Below are positions 45,862 through 53,351 of a stretch of 64,000 nucleotides of DNA, piece by piece. The first letter of the stretch is position 1. The number at the start of each line of letters is the position of its first letter. The stretch covers positions 46,447 through 110,446 of the forward strand of contig JAFKNA010000014.1 of assembly GCA_017305135.1 (NCBI GenBank). Reading direction: 5' to 3'. The position numbers and the translations under genes are program-made. Under the pieces are notes generated by a model. The model made no database searches, was not told the DNA's origin, and worked only from the letters and a program-made list of their open reading frames with translations. The stretch comes from Lysobacterales bacterium. GTDB lineage: Bacteria; Pseudomonadota; Gammaproteobacteria; Xanthomonadales; Rhodanobacteraceae.

Positions 45862-47196
45862 ATGAGCATCTACAGCGAAGAGCAGGCGAAGGCGATCCTG
45901 GACAAGGTCATCAAGCTGTCGAAGGCGGATCAGTGCAGTGCCACGCTGAGCGGTTCGGAAGGCGGCAACGTGCGCTACGCCCTCAACAGCGTCTCGACCA
46001 GCGGCCACGTCAGCGATGCGAACCTCGCCGTCGAGGTCGCCTTCGGCAAGAAGAGCGGCACCGCCACCATCAACCAGTTCGACGAAGCCTCCCTGGAGGC
46101 CGTCGTGCGGCGCGCCGAGGAACTGGCCCGGCTCGCCCCGGAAAACCCGGAGTTCGTGCCGGCAATTGGCAAGCAGGCCTACAAGGCCAGCAGCACCTTC
46201 AACGGGAAGACGGCGGCGATCACGCCGGCCTATCGTGCCCAGGTCGCTGCCGACTGCATCGAGCCCAGTCGCAAGGACAAGCTGGTCGCGGCGGGCTTCT
46301 TCAGCGACTCGCACGACTTCATCGCGCTGGCCAACAGCAAGGGCAACTTCGGCTACCAGAAGTCGGCCTCGATGGACTTCACCTGCACCGTGCGTACCGA
46401 GGACGGCAAGGGCTCGGGCTGGGTCGCGCGCAACCTCGGCGACGTGTCGAAGTTCGACGCCAAGAGCGAAATCCGCACGGCCATCCAGAAGGCCAAGGGC
46501 TCGGTTGACGCCAAGGCGCTGGAACCGGGCAAGTACACCGTCATCATGGAGCCGGCCGCGACCGCCGGCCTCATCAGCTTCATGATGTTCGGCTTCGACG
46601 CGCGCCAGGCCGACGAGGGCCGCAGCTTCCTGTCGAAGAAGGGCGGCGGCAACAAGCTCGGCGAGAAGCTCTTCGACGAGCGCGTCAACATCTATGCCGA
46701 TCCCTGGGACGAGAACGCCGCCGTGCTGCCCTGGGATCAGGAGGGTCTTGCCCGCGAGAAGACGCCAATCATCACCAAGGGCAGGATCGAGTACCTCCAG
46801 TACTCGCGCTACTGGGCCGGCAAGCAGGGCAGGAAGGCGGTCGGCCAGCCCGGCAATCTCATCATGGTCGGCGGCGACAAATCGACCATGGACCTCGTGA
46901 AGTCGACGAAGAAGGGCATCCTCGTCACCCGCACCTGGTACATCCGCATGGTCGACCCGCAGACGGTGCTGCTGACCGGCCTCACCCGCGACGGTACCTT
47001 CTACGTCGAGAACGGTGAGATCAGGTACCCGATCAAGAACTTCCGCTTCAACGAATCGCCCGCGATCATGCTCAACAACATCGAGGAGATCGGCAAGCCG
47101 GTACGCGTCGGCGACGACGAATCGCCGTTCGTGATGATGATCCCGCCGATGAAGATCAGGGACTTCACCTTCACGTCGCTTTCGGATGCCGTGTGA
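45862..47196 (+). CDS. tldE: TldE/PmbA-family subunit
   Basis: This 444-residue partner of TldD has the PmbA/TldE fold without the HExxxH motif: the corresponding stretch reads TAGLISFMMFGFDARQ. TldE is the non-zinc subunit of the heterodimer. It has no recognisable signal peptide (MSIYSEEQAKAILDK), although its gene follows a Tat-signal tldD. A GGAGA lies before the ATG at 45862; longer upstream frames read through the repeat and are rejected. Confidence 0.9.
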   Translation: MSIYSEEQAKAILDKVIKLSKADQCSATLSGSEGGNVRYALNSVSTSGHVSDANLAVEVAFGKKSGTATINQFDEASLEAVVRRAEELARLAPENPEFVPAIGKQAYKASSTFNGKTAAITPAYRAQVAADCIEPSRKDKLVAAGFFSDSHDFIALANSKGNFGYQKSASMDFTCTVRTEDGKGSGWVARNLGDVSKFDAKSEIRTAIQKAKGSVDAKALEPGKYTVIMEPAATAGLISFMMFGFDARQADEGRSFLSKKGGGNKLGEKLFDERVNIYADPWDENAAVLPWDQEGLAREKTPIITKGRIEYLQYSRYWAGKQGRKAVGQPGNLIMVGGDKSTMDLVKSTKKGILVTRTWYIRMVDPQTVLLTGLTRDGTFYVENGEIRYPIKNFRFNESPAIMLNNIEEIGKPVRVGDDESPFVMMIPPMKIRDFTFTSLSDAV

Positions 47197-47199
47197 GGC

Positions 47200-47441
47200 C
47201 GGGATTGGGGATGCGGGAATCGGGATTCGGAACAGCGGGCATCTGCCTTACCGGGACGGGTCCGAACAGTGAAGCCATTGCCGTCATCCCGGCGTAGGCC
47301 GGGATCCATTTGCCCAGTCGATTCGCGGCGCCACTTCCTGCGCGCGGCGCTCTCAATGGGCGCCGCCGCGCTGCTCGCCCCCGCCGGCCGCCGCGTCGGC
47401 GCCGCCTTTCCGAATCCCGAATCCCCAATCCCCAATCCCGG
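47200..47441. repeat. GGGATTG/GGGAATC inverted repeat pair flanking the start of the DUF4159 gene
   Basis: The left arm is at 47200-47230 after the tldE stop; the right arm at 47408-47441 lies inside the next coding frame, where it is read as the peptide FPNPESPIPNPG. The arms are separated by 177 bp that contain a REP element and the Tat signal region. Confidence 0.75.
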
Positions 47442-48060
47442 CAGTTCCTACGATTTCTCCTTCACCCGCCTCATGTACGAGTCGGGCGACTGGGACGTCG
47501 ATGCGCGCATGCCCTCGACCCTGCTCGACGCGCTGGTGCAGTACACGACGCTGCGCGTCGACCCCGTCGAGCACGTCATCCCGCTCGCCGATCCCGCCAT
47601 GCGGCTGCAGTCCTTCTGCTACCTCGCCGGCCACAAGCTGGTCGAGTTCAACCCGGACGAGCGGCGCAATTTCGAGCACTACGTCAGGAACGGCGGCTTC
47701 GTGCTGGTCGATGACTGCAACCACGACATCGATGGCCTCTTCGCGAAATCCTTCGAGGAACAGATGGCCGCGATCTTCGGCGCGGACGCGCTGCAGAAGC
47801 TCCCCGCGAAACATCCCCTCTACAGCAGCTTCTTCGACTTCGAGGGTCCGCCCGCCACCGCCTTCGAACTCAACGGCTGGGGCGACGATCTCGTCCACGA
47901 CTACCTCAAGGGCATCGAGATCGACGGGCGCCTCGGCGTGCTGTACTCCAACAAGGACTACGGCTGCGAGTGGGACTACGACTGGCGCAACAAGCGCTTC
48001 CTCGCCGAGGACAACTCGAAGTTCGCGGTCAACGTCGTGGTGTACGCGCTGACGGCGTGA
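47269..48060 (+). CDS. DUF4159-domain protein with Tat-type signal
   Basis: This 263-residue frame begins at a GTG. SRRHFLRAALSMGAAALLAPAG forms a Tat-like signal, followed by the repeat-encoded linker FPNPESPIPNPG and then the DUF4159 domain (SYDFSFTRLMYESGDWDVDARMPSTLLDALVQ... and GGFVLVDDCNHDI). DUF4159 proteins are exported proteins of unknown function commonly linked to MoxR/DUF58 operons. The true start is unclear because the REP element at 47282-47310 overlaps the first codons; no ATG exists before SRRHFL. It lies 73 bp after tldE, upstream of the MoxR gene. Confidence 0.8.
   Translation: MKPLPSSRRRPGSICPVDSRRHFLRAALSMGAAALLAPAGRRVGAAFPNPESPIPNPGSSYDFSFTRLMYESGDWDVDARMPSTLLDALVQYTTLRVDPVEHVIPLADPAMRLQSFCYLAGHKLVEFNPDERRNFEHYVRNGGFVLVDDCNHDIDGLFAKSFEEQMAAIFGADALQKLPAKHPLYSSFFDFEGPPATAFELNGWGDDLVHDYLKGIEIDGRLGVLYSNKDYGCEWDYDWRNKRFLAEDNSKFAVNVVVYALTA
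47282..47310. repeat. CGTCATCCCGGC-type REP hairpin
   Basis: ATCCCGGC and GCCGGGAT form an 8-bp stem in the CGTCAT...ATCCATT context, the same family as the element at 53571-53600. It lies at the 5' end of the DUF4159 reading frame and is read as PSSRRRPGSICP. Confidence 0.8.
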
Positions 48061-48192
48061 AGCCGCCCAGGTGGATGATGGTGCGCACGTCAACGCACCC
48101 GGGATTGACGGGGCGGGTGAACGCACCGTGACATTCCGCACGTGCCGCCCGGCCCGGCCGCCGGGAGAATGGTTGCTCAACCGGAGAACCGC

Positions 48193-49194
48193 ATGGCTGA
48201 TACGCCCACCCTGACCGAGGCCGCCGTCGCCGGGCGGCTGCACCAGCTCACGGCCCTGCGCGAGGCCATTGGCTGCGTCGTCGTCGGGCAGCACGAAGTC
48301 GTCGAGCAGCTGCTGATCGGCCTCCTCGCCGGCGGCCACTGCCTGCTCGAAGGCGTGCCGGGCCTCGGCAAGACACTGTTGGTGCGTGCGCTGGGGCAGG
48401 CGCTGGCGCTCGATTTCCGGCGCATCCAGTTCACGCCGGACCTGATGCCGGGCGACATCATCGGCACCGAGATCCTGGAGGAGGACCACGGCACCGGCCG
48501 GCGCGTGTTCCGCTTCCAGCGCGGGCCGGTGTTCACGCACCTGCTGCTTGCCGACGAGCTCAACCGCACGCCACCGAAGACGCAGGCGGCGCTGCTGGAA
48601 GCGATGCAGGAACGCACGGTGAGCTACGCCGGCACCACGCACCGGCTGCCGGAACCCTTCTTCGTGCTGGCGACGCAGAATCCGCTGGAGCAGGCCGGCA
48701 CCTATCCCCTGCCCGAGGCGCAGCTCGACCGTTTCCTGCTGCAGATCCGCGTCGATTACCCCGACGAGGCTGAGGAGCGCGCGATCCTGGCGGCGACGAC
48801 CGGCAGCGCCGCGCCGGCGGTCGATCCGGTGATGGATGGCACCGCGCTGATCGCGCTGCAGCGCCTCGCGCGCGAGGTGCATGTCGGCGAGGATCTCCTC
48901 ACCTGGATCACCCGCCTGGTGCGCGCCACGCGCCCGCAGGCGAGCACGATCAGCGAAGTGCGCGAGTGGCTGCGCTGGGGCGCCGGTCCGCGCGCCGGCC
49001 AGTCGCTGGTGCTGGCCGCCAAGGCGCGCGCGCTGCTCAACGGCCGCCTCGCCGCGACGCGAGATGACGTCAGGGCGCTGGCGGCACCGGTGCTGCGTCA
49101 TCGTCTGCTGCTCTCCTTCTCCGCCGAAGCCGAGCGGCGCAGCAGCGACGACGTGGTCGCGGCCCTGCTGCCGGCGGTGCCGTTCCCCGGCTGA
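48193..49194 (+). CDS. MoxR-family AAA+ ATPase
   Basis: This 333-residue AAA+ ATPase has Walker A GVPGLGKT, Walker B LLLADELNRTPPKTQAALLEAMQE and sensor-1 ATQNPLEQAGTYPLPEAQLDRF, all typical of MoxR chaperones. These act with VWA/DUF58 partners in envelope protein or enzyme maturation. The start at 48193 is preceded by GGAGA. The next gene begins 7 bp after its stop, forming a tight operon with DUF58 and BatA-type genes. Confidence 0.94.
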   Translation: MADTPTLTEAAVAGRLHQLTALREAIGCVVVGQHEVVEQLLIGLLAGGHCLLEGVPGLGKTLLVRALGQALALDFRRIQFTPDLMPGDIIGTEILEEDHGTGRRVFRFQRGPVFTHLLLADELNRTPPKTQAALLEAMQERTVSYAGTTHRLPEPFFVLATQNPLEQAGTYPLPEAQLDRFLLQIRVDYPDEAEERAILAATTGSAAPAVDPVMDGTALIALQRLAREVHVGEDLLTWITRLVRATRPQASTISEVREWLRWGAGPRAGQSLVLAAKARALLNGRLAATRDDVRALAAPVLRHRLLLSFSAEAERRSSDDVVAALLPAVPFPG

Positions 49195-49201
49195 GCGTGC
49201 G

Positions 49202-50092
49202 ATGGCGACGCCGATCCCCATCCCGGCCGAGGTGCGGGCGCGGCTTGCCGGCCTCGCGCTGTCCGGCCGCGGCGGTGGCGGCGGCTTCGGCCAGCATCCC
49301 AGCCGCAGCCGCGGCGCCGGCCTCGAATTCGCCGAATACCGGGCTTACACGCAGGGCGACGATCCGCGCCGCATCGACTGGAAGCTCTACGGGCGCTCGG
49401 ACCGCCACTTCGTGCGCGAGGCCGAGCGTGACAGCACGCTCGAGGTCTGGCTGCTGCTCGATGCCACCGCCTCCATGCGCCAGGCCGACTCGGCGCGCCC
49501 GGACTACAGCAAGCTCGATGCGGCGAAGCTCCTCGCAGCTTGCGTAATGGAACTGGCGCTGCGCCAGGGCGACCGCTTCGGCGTGCTGGCGCTGGGCGGC
49601 GCCGCGCCGCTGCGGATTCCGCTCGGCACCGGCTCCCGCCATCGCGACCGCTGCCACTTCGCGCTGGCGGGGCTGGAACCGGCAGGCAACTGGCCCGCTG
49701 CGGACCGCGTGGTGCACCTCGCCGAAGGCATCCGCCGCGAAGCGCTGGTAATCCTTCTTTCCGACTGCTTCGACGATGGCGTGGCGACCTTGGCCGGGCA
49801 ACTCGCCGGCGCCGGGCGCGAGGTCGTCGCCGTGCAGATCCTCGTGCCCGACGAACGTGACTTCCCGTTCAGGGGTGGACACCGCTTCGTTGACCCGGAA
49901 ACCGGTGCCGAGCGCCGCGTCGACGCCGCGGCGGTACGGGCAGGCTTCCTGGCGCGATTCGCCGCGGCGCGCGAGGACCTCGCCCGCCGCTTTGCCGCCG
50001 CCGGCATTCGCCTTGCAACCTTCGTCACCGACGAGGCTGCCGATGCACCGCTCCGCGCCCTGTTCGGCGCGCCCCGCGGATCCGGCCGCTGA
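49202..50092 (+). CDS. DUF58-domain protein
   Basis: This 296-residue protein has the DUF58 signature FAEYRAYTQGDDPRRIDWKLYGRSD and then a VWA-like region beginning VWLLLDATASMRQ (degenerate MIDAS DxTxS). DUF58 proteins pair with MoxR ATPases. It has no signal or transmembrane segment, so it is probably cytoplasmic. Its stop overlaps the start of the BatA-like gene (TGATG). Confidence 0.92.
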   Translation: MATPIPIPAEVRARLAGLALSGRGGGGGFGQHPSRSRGAGLEFAEYRAYTQGDDPRRIDWKLYGRSDRHFVREAERDSTLEVWLLLDATASMRQADSARPDYSKLDAAKLLAACVMELALRQGDRFGVLALGGAAPLRIPLGTGSRHRDRCHFALAGLEPAGNWPAADRVVHLAEGIRREALVILLSDCFDDGVATLAGQLAGAGREVVAVQILVPDERDFPFRGGHRFVDPETGAERRVDAAAVRAGFLARFAAAREDLARRFAAAGIRLATFVTDEAADAPLRALFGAPRGSGR

Positions 50093-51261
50093 TGGGCCTC
50101 GGCTTCCTGTTCCCGCTTGGCTTCGCCGCGTTGGCAGCGCTGGCGGTCCCGCTCGTGCTGCACCTGGTGCGGCGCCTGGACCTCGTGCGTACCGAGTTCG
50201 CGGCACTGCGCTGGATCGGCGCGCGCACGCGCCCGCAGCGGCGCGTGCACATCGAGAGGCCATGGCTGTTGCTGCTGCGACTGTCGCTGCTCGCCGTTCT
50301 TGCCCTGCTGTTGGCGGGACCCGTGTGGCAGTCCCCGGCCGCACGCGGGGACGGTGGCTTCATTGCGGTCGCGCCCGGGGTCGACCGCGCTGCGGCCCGG
50401 GCCGCTGCCCATGCGGAAGAGGGCGAATGGCATTGGCTCGCACCGGGTTTCCCCGCCTTCGAGGAACCCCAGCCCGCCGCGTCCGTGCCGCTGGCGAGCC
50501 TGCTGCGTGAACTCGATGCGGCGCTGTCCCCCGGCCGCCCGCTGCACATCATCGTGCCTGAAGAGGTTGCGGGCCTCGACGGGGAACGGCCACGACTCGT
50601 CCGCGAGTTCGCCTGGAGCGTGGTGCCGGGTCGCATGGCGGGCCCGTCGACCGGGAAGCCCGCATCCCTGCGGCTCGAGGTCCGCCACGACGCGGATGCC
50701 GAGGGCGCGCTGGTGTACCTCCAGGCCACCGTCGCCGCCTGGAACGTGCAACGGCCGGGCTGCTGCGAACTCGCGACGGCGTCGAGCGACGTTCCCGTTG
50801 CCGCCGATGCCACGCACCTGGTGTGGCTGGCACCGATCAGCGAGGACGTCGGGCGCTGGGTCGAGCGCGGCGGCACCGCACTGGTTTCGGGCGTGGCCGG
50901 CGATGAGGGCGAGCCGCTCTGGCGCGATGCGGCCGGCCGGCCACTGGCGCGGGTGATCGCGCGCGGGCAGGGATGCATGGTCGCCCTGCCGGGTGCGCTC
51001 GAACCCGTCGACCTCCCCATCCTGCTCGATGCCGATTTCCCGCAGCGGCTCTGGCGGGCGCTCGCCGGCTCGTCCCCGGCACCGACGCGAGCGGTGGCTG
51101 CGCAAGCCGAGCCATTGCAGGAAACGGGCACACGCCATGGAGAGCGACGCGATCCCGCCGATGCGCGCCCGCTCGATGCCTGGTTCGCGCTGCTCGCCGC
51201 CATGCTCCTGCTGGCCGAGCGCCTGCTCGCGACCCGTCGACGGCGGGGCGAAACGGCATGA
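50092..51261 (+). CDS. BatA-like N-terminal domain membrane protein
   Basis: This 389-residue protein begins with the BatA/TIGR02226 double-transmembrane module (LFPLGFAALAALAVPLVLHLVRR, then LLLLRLSLLAVLALLLAGPVW), with a basic cytoplasmic loop carrying RVHIERPW. The remainder is a less conserved soluble domain, and a last helix is near ARPLDAWFALLAAMLLLAERLL. It likely anchors the MoxR/DUF58 machinery to the membrane. The next gene starts inside its stop (ATGA). Confidence 0.85.
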   Translation: MGLGFLFPLGFAALAALAVPLVLHLVRRLDLVRTEFAALRWIGARTRPQRRVHIERPWLLLLRLSLLAVLALLLAGPVWQSPAARGDGGFIAVAPGVDRAAARAAAHAEEGEWHWLAPGFPAFEEPQPAASVPLASLLRELDAALSPGRPLHIIVPEEVAGLDGERPRLVREFAWSVVPGRMAGPSTGKPASLRLEVRHDADAEGALVYLQATVAAWNVQRPGCCELATASSDVPVAADATHLVWLAPISEDVGRWVERGGTALVSGVAGDEGEPLWRDAAGRPLARVIARGQGCMVALPGALEPVDLPILLDADFPQRLWRALAGSSPAPTRAVAAQAEPLQETGTRHGERRDPADARPLDAWFALLAAMLLLAERLLATRRRRGETA

Positions 51262-53351
51262 GCCGCGCCGATCCGCTGCAGTCCGTGGCGCGCGCTCTGC
51301 GTCGGCGCCGGACCACGATCGCCCTGCTCGGTGCCGCGCCGATCCTGCTGGCGCTCGTATTCGCCGCGGCACGACTGGCAGGCGCTTCCGCGGCGATCCC
51401 GATCGCGCTCGTCGGCATCCTGTGCTGCGCAGGCCTCGCCATTTCCGTCCATCGGCGGACCGATGCCGCCTGGCTGGCGCGCCGTCTCGATGCACGCGTG
51501 CCGGCGATGGAGGACAGCGCCACGCTGCTGTCTGCCGATGCCGGCGCGCTGTCGCCCCTGCAGCGCCTGCAGCGGGCGCGGCTCGCAGGACGGATCGCGC
51601 AGCTGGACATCGATCGGGTGCGCGATCCCTGGCCGCTGCCCCCGCTGCTGGCCGGTCTCGGCCTGGCGCTGGCGATCGCCCTTGGCGCCTGGTTGCACCA
51701 CCCCGCGGAGGTGCCCGGCATGTCGGAGACGCGCGATAGGCCCGCCCGTGCAGCGTCCATCACGGCGCTGGACAGGATCGGCATCGCCATCCAGCCGCCT
51801 GCCTATACGGGCGTCGCCGCGCACGAGGTGTCGGCACTCGATTTCGAGGCGCCGGAGGGCTCGCGCGTCGACTGGCGCCTGCGCTTCGTGCCTCAGCCGC
51901 GCGCGGCCGCACTGGTGTTCCATGACGGCCGCAGGCTCGCGCTCGATCCCGATGGCACGCAGTGGCACGTCGGCACCCCGATTACCACCTCGCTCCTGTA
52001 CCGCATCGAGGTGGAAGGCGTCGCTCCCGCCGACGCCTCGCTGCATCGGGTCGACGTCATTCCCGACCGCGCGCCGGAGATCCGCGTGATCCATCCCGAA
52101 CGGACGCTCAGCCTGCTCGAGGCGGGGCAGAAGCACTGGAATCTCGAATTCGAGGCGAGCGATGACTACGGCCTCGCCGCCGCCGGGCTCGCGCTTACCC
52201 TGGCGCAAGGCAGTGGCGAGAGCGTCGCCTTCAAGGACCGGAGCATTGCACTGGACGGCGAGCCCGTCGACGGACAGCGGCGCGTGCGCTACCAGGTGGC
52301 GCTGGACCTCGATGAGCTTGGCCTTGGCGAGGGCGACGACCTGGTCGTGAAGCTGGCGGTGCGCGACACCCGCAAGCCGGAAGCCAATGTCACCCGCAGC
52401 GCCAGCTTCATCCTGCGCTGGCCCGCGGAGGCCTCGGCCGACAGCGCGGGCCTGGAAGGCGTGCTGCAGCGGACCCTGCCGGCGTACTTCCGCAGCCAGC
52501 GCCAGATCATCATCGACAGCGAGGCATTGCTCGCCGAGCGCGACTCGCAGTCGGCGGAGCGCTTCCTCGATCGCGCGGACGCGATCGGCGTCGACCAGAA
52601 GATCCTGCGCCTGCGCTACGGACAATTCCTCGGCGAGGAGTCCGAAGGGGAGCAGCATGCCGGCGGGGCCCACGAGGATCATGGCGATGCAGCAGTGGGC
52701 GAGGCGCCGGCCGGGTTCGGCCAGGCCGGCGACGTGCTGGCCGAGTTCGGCCACGTGCACGACATCGCCGAAGCGGCCACCCTGCTGGATCCGGAAACGA
52801 AGGAGACGCTGCGTTCGGCCCTGGGCGAGATGTGGCAGGCGGAACTGCACCTCCGCCAGGGCGACCCGGACCTCGCGCTCCCCTTCGAGCACCGCGCGCT
52901 CGAACTCATCAAGGAGGTGCAGCAGTCCACGCGCATCTACCTCGCCCGGGTCGGCCTGGAGTTGCCGCAGGTCGACGAGTCGCGCCGGCTCAGCGGCGAC
53001 CGCTCCGGGCTCTCCGATCGCATCGGCGCGCTGGTGCGAACGGCGCCGGACGAGCAAGGACTGGCCGACTTCTGGGCGGCATTGGCGAGCGAGGGCGGGG
53101 AGCTGGATGCGGTCGCCGTTCGCCACTGGCTCGACCGTCGCGGTGACGGCCAGCCCGAAACGCTGACGGTGCTCGCGGCCATCGATCGGCTGCAACGCGA
53201 TTCCGCCTGCAGCGACTGTCGCGCCCAGATCCGCAAGCTGCTCTGGCCGCTGCTGCCGACGCCCGCCACGGGGGTTGCACCCCATGCCGTTCCGGATGTG
53301 GCCGGCCGCTCGTATCTGGAGGCCGTGCAGGCGACCGGAGGAGCACGATGA
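51258..53351 (+). CDS. DUF4175-like membrane protein
   Basis: This 697-residue protein has three N-terminal hydrophobic segments (about 22-42, 44-60 and 132-150) and then a long periplasmic part with beta-domain sequence (ALVFHDGRRLALDPDGTQWHVG...). The C-terminal half is helical with a His/Glu-rich stretch (EESEGEQHAGGAHEDHGD). The layout resembles the DUF4175 proteins found in MoxR/DUF58 operons. Catalytic motifs were not seen. Both ends overlap neighbours by 4 bp, so translation is coupled. Confidence 0.7.
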   Translation: MSRADPLQSVARALRRRRTTIALLGAAPILLALVFAAARLAGASAAIPIALVGILCCAGLAISVHRRTDAAWLARRLDARVPAMEDSATLLSADAGALSPLQRLQRARLAGRIAQLDIDRVRDPWPLPPLLAGLGLALAIALGAWLHHPAEVPGMSETRDRPARAASITALDRIGIAIQPPAYTGVAAHEVSALDFEAPEGSRVDWRLRFVPQPRAAALVFHDGRRLALDPDGTQWHVGTPITTSLLYRIEVEGVAPADASLHRVDVIPDRAPEIRVIHPERTLSLLEAGQKHWNLEFEASDDYGLAAAGLALTLAQGSGESVAFKDRSIALDGEPVDGQRRVRYQVALDLDELGLGEGDDLVVKLAVRDTRKPEANVTRSASFILRWPAEASADSAGLEGVLQRTLPAYFRSQRQIIIDSEALLAERDSQSAERFLDRADAIGVDQKILRLRYGQFLGEESEGEQHAGGAHEDHGDAAVGEAPAGFGQAGDVLAEFGHVHDIAEAATLLDPETKETLRSALGEMWQAELHLRQGDPDLALPFEHRALELIKEVQQSTRIYLARVGLELPQVDESRRLSGDRSGLSDRIGALVRTAPDEQGLADFWAALASEGGELDAVAVRHWLDRRGDGQPETLTVLAAIDRLQRDSACSDCRAQIRKLLWPLLPTPATGVAPHAVPDVAGRSYLEAVQATGGAR

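Noticed and set aside
43440-45869. 809-codon frame on the minus strand over tldD and queD
   Set aside because: It is antisense to tldD; its beginning reads the GGGAATC repeat and it contains no family signature.
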